Part shown: positions 36,164-44,691 of the stretch, piece by piece | Layout: the number at the start of each line of letters is the position of its first letter | Numbering within the stretch: position 1 is the stretch's first letter | From: DASXZH01 sp963829965 | Lineage (GTDB): Bacteria > Armatimonadota > Fimbriimonadia > Fimbriimonadales > Fimbriimonadaceae | Length of the DNA stretch: 64,000 nt | Direction: 5' to 3' | Assembly: GCA_963829965.1 (NCBI GenBank) | Contig: CAWHLK010000022.1 | Location: forward strand, 124,001-188,000 | The notes under the pieces: generated by a model | What the model saw: the letters and a program-made list of their open reading frames with translations, nothing else | Databases searched by the model: none | Told to the model about the DNA's origin: nothing | Made by a program: the position numbers and the translations under genes

Positions 36164-37125
36164 CCAGGAGCAGTATATTCTTTTACTTCACGTCGTTTCG
36201 CCCGGCCGGACACCCGGCCCTCGCCCAACCTCATGACGAACACCGCGGCGATCAAAAGCACGCCAATCGCGGTCAGCTGGTATTCGGCCTTTACGCCGGC
36301 CACTCCCATTTCTCGCTTCATGAGATCAATGAGAACCAACGCAAAGAACGAACCTAGAATGGTACCGCTGCCACCCGAAATAGACGCACCCCCGACTACC
36401 GCGACGGTGATGGCATCGAGCTCCACATTTTGGATCAGGTCGTAGCGGGCTTCGCCCAAACGCGAAGCAAGCAGCAATGCGCCAATCCCGCACATCAGCC
36501 CGGTGAGGGCAAACACCATGACTTTGACCCGGGCGACCGGGATGCCCGAATACTCGGCCGCAGTTTCATTCGTGCCCACGGCAAAGACCCAGCGGCCGAA
36601 AACGGTCTTGTGAAGCAGCAAGCCAAATCCCACAGCAAGAACCAGAAAGATCACATCCGGCCAGGGGAGGCCGAACAGCACCGCATCGTCGATGCCTACA
36701 AGACCGTGCGGGAGCTTGATCGCGCCCGGGCCCGTCATCGCCTGCGCAATTCCTTTATAAAGAGCCATGGTTCCTAGGGTCACCAAGAAAGAGGGCAGCT
36801 TGCCCTTGGTGACGAACAAGCCGTTCACAGCCCCAAGAAGAGTGCCCACGACAAGGGCAAACACAATGCCGACGTAAACGCTCACCCCGCCCGAAAGCAG
36901 TTTTGCGGTCAAGCAGGAAGTGAGGATCATGTTCGAGCCGACCGAGAGATCGATCTGCCCGCAGACGATCACGAACGTCATTCCGAGCGCGATCAACCCG
37001 ATCTCCATGTAGAGAGTGGAAGTGTTCAGCAGATAATGAGCATCCAAGAAGTTCTTCGAGAACTTTGCCCCTGCCAGGAATGCGACGAGCACCAAAGCTG
37101 CCGGCACCAGAGCGCGGTATTTCAA
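36160..37125 (-). CDS. Sugar ABC transporter permease 2 (RbsC/RhaQ-like)
   Basis: 321 residues from TTG 37125, which overlaps the stop of permease 1 (TTGA); the long frame upstream to 37764 is only the antisense phase of permease 1. It shows IGLIALGMTFVIVCGQIDLS with VGS, and GGASISGGSGTILGSFFAL, the BPD_transp_2 signatures, with about eight to ten membrane helices. It pairs with permease 1 as a heterodimer, as in rhamnose (RhaP/RhaQ) and some ribose-type systems. Confidence 0.88.
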   Translation of the reverse strand: MKYRALVPAALVLVAFLAGAKFSKNFLDAHYLLNTSTLYMEIGLIALGMTFVIVCGQIDLSVGSNMILTSCLTAKLLSGGVSVYVGIVFALVVGTLLGAVNGLFVTKGKLPSFLVTLGTMALYKGIAQAMTGPGAIKLPHGLVGIDDAVLFGLPWPDVIFLVLAVGFGLLLHKTVFGRWVFAVGTNETAAEYSGIPVARVKVMVFALTGLMCGIGALLLASRLGEARYDLIQNVELDAITVAVVGGASISGGSGTILGSFFALVLIDLMKREMGVAGVKAEYQLTAIGVLLIAAVFVMRLGEGRVSGRAKRREVKEYTAPG

Positions 37126-38099
37126 GTTGCGCCCCTCCGCGCGGCGATGCTCCGCATGCCGGAGTCCAGCGTGAGGGCGATCACGATCACCGCTCCGTAA
37201 GCGAGCACTTGCCAGTTTTCGTCGATGCCAAGAACGCTGAGGGCAACATTGATCGAGGAGAGCAGCAAGCAGCCCATAAGCACGCCGAATACCGAGCCCG
37301 CACCACCCGTAAGTTTCACGCCACCAATCGCCACCGCAGCGATGACGGTTAACTCGAAGCCTTGCCCAGCGCTTCCCGGGCTCACGAACCCGAACCTGGC
37401 CGCGTACATCACCCCCGCGAGTCCGGACAGAGCGCCCGCGGCCGTGTAAACGAAAAGATTCATCGCGGTCGGCGAAATGCCGCGCAAGTAGGCCGCTTCG
37501 GGGTTTCCACCATAGGCGAAGAGGTTTCGACCCAGCCGCGTGAAGCGCAGGAGCAGCCACGTCAGAAGCGCCACCCCAAGGGCAATAAGAAGGAGGACGT
37601 TGATGGTCACATGCCCAACGTGAATCCCTCTCGTGGTGAGGCCGCTCAGTGAATCCGGGATCATGCTCGCATCGATCTGCGCGCCCTTGCTGATTACAAA
37701 GGCAAGGCCCCGATAACCGCCAAGGGTGCCGATGGTGACGATCAAGGGGGGCAGCTTCCCCCACGCGATGGCGGCCGCGTTGACGAATCCAAGCGCGGCG
37801 CCAAAAGCAATCCCCAAAGCCATCCCAACCACGGGCGAAATACCCGGATGGTAACGATAAATCATCCCAACCGCGATTCCCGTGCAGCCAAGGGTCGATC
37901 CGACCGAAATGTCAATGCCGCGCGTGAGGATCACCAGCGCCTCGCCCATCGCCACCACGGTGACCAGCGGCATCCAGCGCAGAATGCTGTCCAGGTTCGT
38001 AGGCTGCAGGAAGAGGGGAGACTTCACGCCGGCGACGATGAAAAGCAACACCACGAAAACCGCGGCCATCCAATCTCTTCCCAACTCCCGGAACTTCAA
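37122..38099 (-). CDS. Sugar ABC transporter permease 1 (RbsC/RhaP-like)
   Basis: 325 residues. The motifs AMGEALVILTRGIDISVGST and AIGGVKLTGGAGSVFGVLMG mark the same permease family. It overlaps both neighbours by four bases (ATGA with the ATPase, TTGA with permease 2), so all three are translated in a coupled way. It forms half of the membrane channel. Confidence 0.9.
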   Translation of the reverse strand: MKFRELGRDWMAAVFVVLLFIVAGVKSPLFLQPTNLDSILRWMPLVTVVAMGEALVILTRGIDISVGSTLGCTGIAVGMIYRYHPGISPVVGMALGIAFGAALGFVNAAAIAWGKLPPLIVTIGTLGGYRGLAFVISKGAQIDASMIPDSLSGLTTRGIHVGHVTINVLLLIALGVALLTWLLLRFTRLGRNLFAYGGNPEAAYLRGISPTAMNLFVYTAAGALSGLAGVMYAARFGFVSPGSAGQGFELTVIAAVAIGGVKLTGGAGSVFGVLMGCLLLSSINVALSVLGIDENWQVLAYGAVIVIALTLDSGMRSIAARRGAT

Positions 38100-39589
38100 A
38101 CGCCCGCTCCGGTGGCAGCAGCCATCACTTCTTCCTGGGTGGGATCCGGGCCAAACTCTGCGGACAGGGTTCCCGCCCGCATGACGAGCACCCGGTCACT
38201 GAGGGCAAGGATTTCCGGCAGGTCGCTGGAGATCATGAGCACGGCCTTGCCGGAGTCCGCCTGGGCTCGGATGAGCTTATGGACTTCGTGCTTCGCGCCC
38301 ACGTCCACACCCCGCGTGGGTTCGTCCATGATCATGAGCTTTGGCTCGGTCATCAGCCATTTGGAAAGGACCACCTTTTGCTGGTTGCCTCCCGAAAGCT
38401 GCAGCACCGGCTGCTCAGGACCGCGGCTCGCCAGGTTGAGCTTGTCTGCGTAATCGTTGGAAATCGCTGCGACTTTCTTGTTGCTGACCCATCCTCCGAT
38501 TGACAGGGCCTTGAGCTGGGCGAGAGTCGCGTTAAAGGCGATCGATTGCGGCATCAGCAAGCCCTCATGTTGGCGATCTTCGGGCACGAGCGAAATGCCC
38601 AGCCGCTTCGCCGCGCGCGGCGATGAAATCCTCACGGGGACCGAATCCACCAGGATCGTCCCGCCCTTTGGCTTCGCCATGCCAAAAAGGACTCTGGCAA
38701 ACTCCGTTCGCCCGGCTCCGACCAATCCCGCAAGCCCGACTACCTCCCCGGGGCGTATCTGAAGGCTGACACTTTGAAACCCAGGGCCGCTCAGGTTTTC
38801 GGTTTCCAAAAAGGGCCTGGCGGTGGAAGGAGTTCCCTTGAGCCGTTCTCCCGCCAGTTCTCGCCCGACCATCAGCTGCACGATCTCCGGAATGCTCGTC
38901 TCGGCTGTTTTCTTTTCGGCAACCTTCTTGCCGTCGCGCAGAACCGTTATGCGGTCCGCGAGGGCAAAGACTTCTTCCAAGCGGTGGGTAACAATGACGA
39001 TGCCGCATCCGCTGTCCCGCAGCCTGCGAATCACTTGAAAGAGCTCACCCGCTTCCTTTGGGGTCAGCGGCGCGGTGGTTTCGTCAAAGATCCACGCGCT
39101 GGCCTGGTGGGACATCGCGCTAGCGAGCTCAACAATTTGCCTCTGGGCAACAGAGAGTCCGCCAACCAGCTGCTTGGGATCCAAGGAGGAGCCAAGTTCC
39201 TGCAAGATGGCCTGGCTCTTGGCACGGACCTGCTTCCGGCTCACAAAGCCAAAGCGTCCGGGAGTGTGGCCCGCAAAAATGTTCTCGGAAACATCAAGAT
39301 CGGGAAAGCTCAGCGGCTCCTGGTGGATGAGGGCAACGCCGTGAGCCAGTGCCTCCCGGGGATTCTTAAACCGGACCGTTTGCCCGTTGAGGATAATGCG
39401 GCCGGCACGTGGCCGGTAAACGCCGGCTATCGCCTTTGCGAGACTGGATTTGCCCGCACCGTTCTCGCCGGTAAGGGCATGGACTTCGCCGGGGCGCAGA
39501 TCGAAATCGACCGACTGGACGACGTCAACGCCGCCGAAGGTTATCGTTAAACCTTCAACCGAGAGACGTTCAAATTGCCCAGCCACCAA
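38096..39589 (-). CDS. Sugar ABC transporter ATPase, double nucleotide-binding domain (RbsA/RhaT-like)
   Basis: 497 residues with two ABC domains. The first has Walker A GENGAGKSSLAKAI, signature GLSVAQRQIVELA and Walker B WIFDETTAPLT. The second has the degenerate Walker A GLVGAGRTEF and signature LSGGNQQKVVLSKW with Walker B LMIMDEPTRGVDVG. This is the RbsA/XylG/MglA type. A periplasmic binding protein, normally part of the system, is missing from the operon. The rhamnosidase on the other side suggests rhamnose as the cargo. Confidence 0.92.
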   Translation of the reverse strand: MVAGQFERLSVEGLTITFGGVDVVQSVDFDLRPGEVHALTGENGAGKSSLAKAIAGVYRPRAGRIILNGQTVRFKNPREALAHGVALIHQEPLSFPDLDVSENIFAGHTPGRFGFVSRKQVRAKSQAILQELGSSLDPKQLVGGLSVAQRQIVELASAMSHQASAWIFDETTAPLTPKEAGELFQVIRRLRDSGCGIVIVTHRLEEVFALADRITVLRDGKKVAEKKTAETSIPEIVQLMVGRELAGERLKGTPSTARPFLETENLSGPGFQSVSLQIRPGEVVGLAGLVGAGRTEFARVLFGMAKPKGGTILVDSVPVRISSPRAAKRLGISLVPEDRQHEGLLMPQSIAFNATLAQLKALSIGGWVSNKKVAAISNDYADKLNLASRGPEQPVLQLSGGNQQKVVLSKWLMTEPKLMIMDEPTRGVDVGAKHEVHKLIRAQADSGKAVLMISSDLPEILALSDRVLVMRAGTLSAEFGPDPTQEEVMAAATGAGV

Positions 39590-39610
39590 GTTCGAGACGT
39601 AAACGCTCTC

Positions 39611-39838
39611 CTAAAAAACTTTGTGCGCATATCCGCACCAAACCGCGAGATCCCTGGCGAATAACTGCAAGGTTAAGAAGCCCATGATCATGAACGCGGC
39701 GCACCAAAAACCTGAAGGGATAGCGCCCTTGTTGTTCGGCTCAGGCGTTTCCACGGGGGCGGTTTTTACCGCCCGAACCCAAGCAAAGCCGCAGATTGCC
39801 GTGACAAAAACTGCCGCAGGAAGAAGCAGGACATCCAT
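39611..39838 (-). CDS. Small membrane protein
   Basis: 75 residues with two hydrophobic stretches (LLLPAAVFVTAICGFAWV and FWCAAFMIMGFLTLQLFA). It lies 21 bases upstream of the sugar ABC ATPase on the same strand and so may be the first gene of that operon. A TACGAT box lies ten bases before the ATG. No family recognised; small size leaves some doubt. Confidence 0.5.
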   Translation of the reverse strand: MDVLLLPAAVFVTAICGFAWVRAVKTAPVETPEPNNKGAIPSGFWCAAFMIMGFLTLQLFARDLAVWCGYAHKVF

Positions 39839-39896
39839 ATCAACCAGAATCGTACCACGTCGGGCTAAAATCAGTTATTCAAACGGAGTTCTATCA

Positions 39897-42584
39897 TTGA
39901 AGATTCTTCTTGCCGGCCTTGCTCTTACCCTTGTTTTCGCCGGTCACGATAACGCCATGAACGTTAACCACTTGCGCTGCGAATATCTGACCGACCCGAT
40001 CGGCATCGACGAAACCAGTCCCCGCTTAAGTTGGTGGGATCAATCCGACATGCGAGGCGACAAGCAAACGGCTTACCAGATCCTCGTGTCCAGCTCGCCT
40101 GATGCTCTGCGAAAAGACCAGGGCGATCTTTGGGACACGGGCAAGGTCTCAAGCGACCAGTCCATTCAAGTCGCCTATGCAGGCAAGCCGCTGACCAGCC
40201 GTGAAGAAGCTTATTGGAAGGTGCGTGTGTGGGATAAGGATGGCCATGAGTCCTCCTATTCCAGCCCCGCCAAATGGGAAATGGGCCTGCTCTCGCCCAG
40301 CGATTGGCAGGGAATCTGGGTTGGCATGCCGGGACCGGATTCCGTTGAGCCCGATCCGGCGCCCTATCTACGAAAGGATTTCGAAGTTAGCAAGAAGGTA
40401 CGCAGGGCCCGCATTTACGCCACCGCCCGCGGTTGCTATTACGCTTATGTGAACGGCCAGCGAGTCAGCAAAGACGTTCTCGATCCCGGGTTTACAGATT
40501 ATCACTACCGCTTGCGATATCAGACCTTCGATGTGACCCGTTTGGTGCATCAGGGAAAGAACGCAGTCGGCGCGATCTTGGGCGACGGCTGGTTTGTGGG
40601 CCACGTGGCTTGGATGCCTCGGCAGCACTACGGCACACGGCCATTTGGCGTCGTGCAGCTTGAAGTGGAATACACGGATGGTACGCGCGACATTGTTGCC
40701 TCCGGAGCCGATTGGAAGGTAACCACCGGCCCCATCGTCACCAACGATCTGCTCAAAGGCGAAAACTATGACGCCACCAAGGAACTCGGAAATTGGAGTT
40801 CGGCCGGCTTCAACGATTCGTCGTGGAGCGCGCCTCTCACTGAAGATCTGGGCACCCATAACTTTGTCGCTCAAAATGACGAGCCGGTGGTCGAATGGCA
40901 TGAGATCCATCCTCGCAGCCTTACTCATCCTTCTCCCGGCGTCACCGTTCTCGACCTGGGGCAGAACATGGTCGGCTATGCCCGGCTCAAGGTACAGGGT
41001 CCGAAGGACACGAAGGTCCAACTTCGATTTGCAGAGATGCTGAATCCGGACGGCAACATTTACACCGCCAATCTTAGAGGGGCAACGGCCACGGATACCT
41101 ATATTCTCAAGGGGGACGGAGAAGAGGTTTACGAACCCCACTTCACGTTTCACGGCTTTCGATACGTGGAAGTCACCGGCTATCCAGGCGAGGTCACGCC
41201 GGACGCGATTACCGGCGTGGTGATTGGCTCCGGAACTCCGGACAACGGCAAATTCGAGTGCTCGGACTCCATGGTGAACCAGCTTTGGCACAACATCTAT
41301 TGGGGCCAAAGGGGCAACTACTTGAGCATCCCGACCGACTGTCCGCAGCGCGACGAGCGCATGGGCTGGATGGGCGACGCGCAGGTCTTCTGCCGCAACG
41401 CCACCTATAACTCCGATATCGGCGCTTTCATGACCAAGTGGTCTTATGACGTGAACGATGGCCAGACGGATAACGGCGCCTTCTGCGATATTTCGCCAAG
41501 GGCGTTTCCCAACGATGGCGCCCCCGCGTGGGGAGACGCCGGCGTCATTGTTCCCTACACCCTTTACCAAGTTTATGACGACAAGCGGCTTTTGGAGCGG
41601 TGCTACCCGCACATGAAGGCGTGGGTGGACTACATCCACGGCCACAACCCGAACTTGCTTTGGGACAATAACCGCAACAACGATTACGGTGACTGGCTGA
41701 ACGTAGACGCGGACATGCCTAAGGACGTGCTGGCGACGGCCTACTTTGCCCACTCCGCCGATCTGGTCGCGCGTAGCGCGGCCGTGCTGGGCAACACCGA
41801 AGATGCCGAGAAATACGGCCAGCTTTATAAGGACATCAGCGCCGCCTTTGTGAAGGCCTACGTCACGCCCGATGGGAAAATCAAAGGCGACACTCAGACC
41901 TCCTATCTCTTGCCCTTAAGCTTTGGCCTTCTCCCAGATGAGATGCGCCCTCTGGCGATCCAGCATCTTGTGGACAACATCCACAGCCACCAAGACCATC
42001 TCTCCACCGGCTTCTTAGGCGTAAGGCTGCTGAATCCCGTGCTCACCCAAAGCGACCATTTGGACCTGGCCTATAAACTCCTGGAGACTAAAACCTACCC
42101 AAGCTGGCTCTACCCCATCGAAAACGGGGCGACCACCATTTGGGAGCGTTGGGACGGTTGGACGAAGGAAAAGGGCTTCCAAGACCCGGGCATGAACTCC
42201 TTCAACCACTATTCTTTAGGCTCCGTCGGTGAGTGGCTGTATTCCACGGTTGGCGGGATCGATATGGGCTCTCCCGGGTTCAAGGAAGTTGTTTTGCACC
42301 CTCGGCCGGGTGGCGGTTTGACCTACGCCAACTGCTCGTTCAACTCTTCCTATGGGCCGATCTCGTGCGATTGGAAGAAGACGACTGGCGGACTGAACAT
42401 TGATGTGAAGGTGCCCGCTAACAGCTCAGCGCTCGTTTATGTGCCGGCTGTAGCGCCGACCGCGGTGATGGAAGGCGGCTCACCGGTTTCCAGCGCACCG
42501 GGCGTTGAGTTCATGAAGATGGAGGACGGGGCCGCGGTGTTCCGCGTTGGAGCTGGAAGCTATGCGTTCCAGACTCCTGGGTAG
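39897..42584 (+). CDS. Secreted alpha-L-rhamnosidase (GH78)
   Basis: 895 residues from TTG 39897, chosen for the GGAG eleven bases upstream and the signal peptide that follows (KILLAGLALTLVFAG). The N-terminal Ig-like domain starts LRCEYLTDPIGIDETSPRLS. The bacterial rhamnosidase N domain has GCYYAYVNGQRVSKDVLDPG and FTDYHYR. The (alpha/alpha)6 barrel has IPTDCPQRDERMGWMGDAQV with the acidic residues of the active site and ENGATTIWERWDGW with the catalytic Glu. It releases L-rhamnose from glycosides or polysaccharides outside the cytoplasm. It is divergent from the sugar importer. Confidence 0.94.
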   Translation: MKILLAGLALTLVFAGHDNAMNVNHLRCEYLTDPIGIDETSPRLSWWDQSDMRGDKQTAYQILVSSSPDALRKDQGDLWDTGKVSSDQSIQVAYAGKPLTSREEAYWKVRVWDKDGHESSYSSPAKWEMGLLSPSDWQGIWVGMPGPDSVEPDPAPYLRKDFEVSKKVRRARIYATARGCYYAYVNGQRVSKDVLDPGFTDYHYRLRYQTFDVTRLVHQGKNAVGAILGDGWFVGHVAWMPRQHYGTRPFGVVQLEVEYTDGTRDIVASGADWKVTTGPIVTNDLLKGENYDATKELGNWSSAGFNDSSWSAPLTEDLGTHNFVAQNDEPVVEWHEIHPRSLTHPSPGVTVLDLGQNMVGYARLKVQGPKDTKVQLRFAEMLNPDGNIYTANLRGATATDTYILKGDGEEVYEPHFTFHGFRYVEVTGYPGEVTPDAITGVVIGSGTPDNGKFECSDSMVNQLWHNIYWGQRGNYLSIPTDCPQRDERMGWMGDAQVFCRNATYNSDIGAFMTKWSYDVNDGQTDNGAFCDISPRAFPNDGAPAWGDAGVIVPYTLYQVYDDKRLLERCYPHMKAWVDYIHGHNPNLLWDNNRNNDYGDWLNVDADMPKDVLATAYFAHSADLVARSAAVLGNTEDAEKYGQLYKDISAAFVKAYVTPDGKIKGDTQTSYLLPLSFGLLPDEMRPLAIQHLVDNIHSHQDHLSTGFLGVRLLNPVLTQSDHLDLAYKLLETKTYPSWLYPIENGATTIWERWDGWTKEKGFQDPGMNSFNHYSLGSVGEWLYSTVGGIDMGSPGFKEVVLHPRPGGGLTYANCSFNSSYGPISCDWKKTTGGLNIDVKVPANSSALVYVPAVAPTAVMEGGSPVSSAPGVEFMKMEDGAAVFRVGAGSYAFQTPG

Positions 42585-42615
42585 TTGTTAGCTCCCTACT
42601 ATTTCTTCCGGAAGC

Positions 42616-43665
42616 CTACGCCAGCCGCTGAACCCGAATCGACTCCTCGTGCATGTGGTCAAACAACGTCTGTACGAGGGCCGTGCTCATGCCCAGCCTT
42701 TCGGCCTGGGCGACTCTGCTCTCCATCAACGCAGACCATCTCTTCGGCTGGTGGGCCTCAAGGCCCTTGTCCCGCTTAACAACACCGATCTGCTTCGAGA
42801 TTTCCATGCGAGAGGCGACCAACTCCAACAGTTGCTGATCCAAGCGGTCGATCTCGTGCCTCAGTGATTCCAGCGCGTCATCTTTCTGAGGCGCCCAGCT
42901 TAGGCTGCCTACCATTTGCTTGTACTCGCAGGGAGAAAGCTGCTGTTTGGCGTCGGTCCATGCGGAATCCGGATCGGTGTGGACCTCCACCATGAGCCCG
43001 CACGCTCCTTGGTTGAGCCCCATCTGCGCGATCTCCTTGACTGCGTTTCGTTTGCCTGCCATGTGACTTGGGTCGCAAACCACGGGAACCATGGGCATGC
43101 GCTTGCTGAACTCTTGCGCCAAGCCCCACTCGGGAGAGTTGCGGTACGGCGAGGCTTTGCCCGTCGCGAAACCTCGATGAATCGCGCCGATATCCTCGAT
43201 ACCCGCATTCCATAACCGCTCGACCGCCCCGATCCATAGCTCCACATCCGGATTGATCGGGTTCTTGACCAGCACCTTCATACCTGTGCCCTTGAGGGCA
43301 TTGGCGATTTCCTGAACCGAGAACGGGTTCGCGGTGGTCCTTGCGCCGATCCAGACCGAATCGATTTCGGCCTCAAGGCAAGCCTCTACGTGCTCCGCGG
43401 TTGCCACCTCGGTCATGACGCCGAGGCCGGTTTCCTCACGGGCGTCCCTGAGCCAATCCAGAGCAGGCGCCCCATGCCCCTCGAATCCGCCGGCCCGTGT
43501 TCGCGGTTTCCAAATACCGGCACGTAAGGCGGTGACGCATCCGGTGGCCTTCAAACCGCGGGCGGTTTGAAGAACCTGTTCGCGGGATTCGGCGCTGCAG
43601 GGCCCGGCTATAAGCGTGCGGCCAGAGCCGGGCCAGTTTTCGTTAGTTTTGTCGAGGTTATTCAT
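42616..43665 (-). CDS. Bifunctional DAHP synthase / chorismate mutase (type II mutase)
   Basis: 349 residues from ATG 43665 (the frame opens at TTG 43677). The N-terminal DAHP synthase of the KDO8PS-like class has LIAGPCSAESREQVLQTA, ALRAGIWKPRTRAGGFEGHG, VLVKNPINPDVELW and VVCDPSHMAGKRN. The C-terminal 90 residues are an AroQ chorismate mutase (LRHEIDRLDQQLLELVASRM). This fusion links the first step of aromatic synthesis to the branch toward Phe and Tyr. The leader upstream looks like a phenylalanine attenuator, so the gene is probably controlled by charged tRNA-Phe. Confidence 0.93.
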   Translation of the reverse strand: MNNLDKTNENWPGSGRTLIAGPCSAESREQVLQTARGLKATGCVTALRAGIWKPRTRAGGFEGHGAPALDWLRDAREETGLGVMTEVATAEHVEACLEAEIDSVWIGARTTANPFSVQEIANALKGTGMKVLVKNPINPDVELWIGAVERLWNAGIEDIGAIHRGFATGKASPYRNSPEWGLAQEFSKRMPMVPVVCDPSHMAGKRNAVKEIAQMGLNQGACGLMVEVHTDPDSAWTDAKQQLSPCEYKQMVGSLSWAPQKDDALESLRHEIDRLDQQLLELVASRMEISKQIGVVKRDKGLEAHQPKRWSALMESRVAQAERLGMSTALVQTLFDHMHEESIRVQRLA

Positions 43666-43675
43666 GGGCTTGTCC

Positions 43676-43716
43676 AAAAAGAAAAAACCCCGGCCTGATT
43701 CTTCAGGTCGGGGTTT
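43676..43716 (-). terminator. Attenuator terminator upstream of DAHP synthase/chorismate mutase
   Basis: A 14-bp stem with one mismatch (43716-43703 with 43698-43685 on the minus strand), a four-base AGAA loop, then six T, one C and five T. It ends 11 bases before the ATG of the gene, so it can only act as an attenuator of that gene. The 5' arm CCCCGACCT can pair instead with AGGTCGGG at the end of the leader ORF. Confidence 0.85.
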
Positions 43717-43745
43717 GCTAAGGAAAATGTTTTGTTAAACGCTGA

Positions 43746-43811
43746 TTAGCTCCCGACCTCGCGGAAGAAAAAATAAAATCCAAAGCTAAAGAATCGGCTA
43801 GTGAGCGTCAT
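43746..43811 (-). CDS. Phe-rich attenuator leader peptide
   Basis: 21 codons and a stop, ATG 43811 to TAA 43746. Residues: MTLTSRFFSFGFYFFFREVG and a final S, with Phe at 7, 8, 10, 12, 14, 15 and 16 and Tyr at 13. Too short for standard gene calling. The last codons (GAG GTC GGG) form region 2, which pairs with the terminator arm when free. A ribosome waiting at the Phe codons would leave region 2 free and prevent termination; one that reaches the stop would cover it. This is the layout of pheA/pheST leaders in enterobacteria. Confidence 0.85.
   Translation of the reverse strand: MTLTSRFFSFGFYFFFREVGS
43752..43759 (-). promoter_or_regulatory. Antiterminator (region 2) of the Phe attenuator
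   Basis: AGGTCGGG on the minus strand is exactly complementary to CCCGACCT at 43705-43712 in the 5' arm of the terminator. It can also pair upstream with CCGA and GCTC in the first codons of the leader, giving a possible region 1:2 pause helix with a five-base bulge. Confidence 0.7.
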
Positions 43812-43823
43812 CGCGTTGATCCA

Positions 43824-43829
43824 ATTGTA
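43824..43829 (-). promoter_or_regulatory. Extended -10 promoter TGT-TACAAT for the leader
   Basis: TGTTACAAT on the minus strand, box at 43829-43824, twelve bases before the leader ATG. There is no good -35, which is allowed for the extended -10 type. The leader ORF would lie about five bases from the 5' end. Confidence 0.6.
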
Positions 43830-43983
43830 ACATAGTTTTCGGCGAAATAGCGGCGCGAATATAGATATATTGGGTTCTTTCTGTGCCTTCTGTGGTTATT
43901 CCCAGAAAACCCGTGGCTTAGCCCACCGCGTCAGTGCACCTGGAAATGGAACAAAACCGAGCCCAAATGCAACAATACTAAGT

Positions 43984-44493
43984 ATGCGAACGCCGCTTTG
44001 CCTCACGCTTCTTCTTTGCTTGACGATTGCCGCGACGACCGAGGCCCAGACTACGGACGGTAAAGGGGCCCTACTGACGAGCGCCCAAATCGCCAAGCTG
44101 CGGACCGCCGGAAAAGTGGTGCTCCCAACTTACGTTCCACCCCATTTCAGATTCACCAGCCTGAACGCGGAGCGCGGCGAATATGACATTTCCTACACTG
44201 GCCCCAACGGTGCAAGCCTAATGGTCCAGATGGCGTCGGAAGGCATCGGCGACGTCATTTTGGATGCGAAGGACGAGAACGCGAAGGTTGTGTTGAGCAC
44301 CAAGTCGGTGACGAGTCCGATTTTCGGGAGGCATTCAATGGACGTTCTCACCACGAAGAAGGAGCACCAGTTCGGGGTGGACTGGATTGATCTCGGCAAA
44401 AATGCCAAGCCCAAGTTTCTAAGCATCAGCGGAATCCAAATGATGCCGGAGGAAGGGGCCAAAGTTTGGCGCGGTTTGCGGTATCTGAAGTAG
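43984..44493 (+). CDS. Hypothetical secreted protein
   Basis: 169 residues from ATG 43984, where a signal peptide begins (RTPLCLTLLLCLTIAATTEA); the open frame to 43870 is not needed. The mature part has LPTYVPPHFRFTSLNAERGE and YDISYTGPNGASLMVQMASE, a small beta-rich domain resembling DUF4367-like lipoprotein domains. Function unknown. It is divergent from the DAHP synthase leader. Confidence 0.65.
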   Translation: MRTPLCLTLLLCLTIAATTEAQTTDGKGALLTSAQIAKLRTAGKVVLPTYVPPHFRFTSLNAERGEYDISYTGPNGASLMVQMASEGIGDVILDAKDENAKVVLSTKSVTSPIFGRHSMDVLTTKKEHQFGVDWIDLGKNAKPKFLSISGIQMMPEEGAKVWRGLRYLK

Positions 44494-44523
44494 GTATCCA
44501 GGGCTGTCCAGTGCTACGGCTCC

Positions 44524-44691
44524 TTACCAAGGCTCCCTGATCCGCCTTGCAGCGTTCCACTCCACCATTCGCTCTATCAACTCGGCCCATTGGGCTTGGA
44601 ACTCCGGAAAATCGAAGGGTCGTTGTTTTGGAGAATTTGAACCTGGGCCGGGATCACTAGTGTAACATTCACCTTTGTCGCTTGCTCCCAT
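44524..44691 (-). CDS. Possible small protein of 55 residues
   Basis: ATG 44691 to TAA 44524. The C-terminal part reads RPFDFPEFQAQWAELIERMV followed by EWNAARRIREPW, with the amphipathic look of a real helix. The N-terminus is low-complexity. The start overlaps head to head with the ATG of the peptide-binding protein on the other strand (CATG), leaving no promoter space between them, which weakens the call. A GATAAT box is eleven bases upstream of its ATG. Confidence 0.35.
   Translation of the reverse strand: MGASDKGECYTSDPGPGSNSPKQRPFDFPEFQAQWAELIERMVEWNAARRIREPW

Noticed and set aside
36160..37764. Permease 2 with a 213-residue N-terminal extension
   Set aside because: The extension is an out-of-phase reading of permease 1; the family begins at the TTG at 37125.
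40368..41753. 461-codon reverse ORF inside the rhamnosidase gene
   Set aside because: It is the antisense phase of a clear GH78 gene; the residue pattern (Val/His/Arg-rich) is that of an antisense shadow.
43685..43716. Hairpin as a terminator for the upstream or divergent gene
   Set aside because: No gene ends before it on the minus strand, and on the plus strand it lacks a T run; its U tract and position fit only attenuation of the DAHPS-CM gene.
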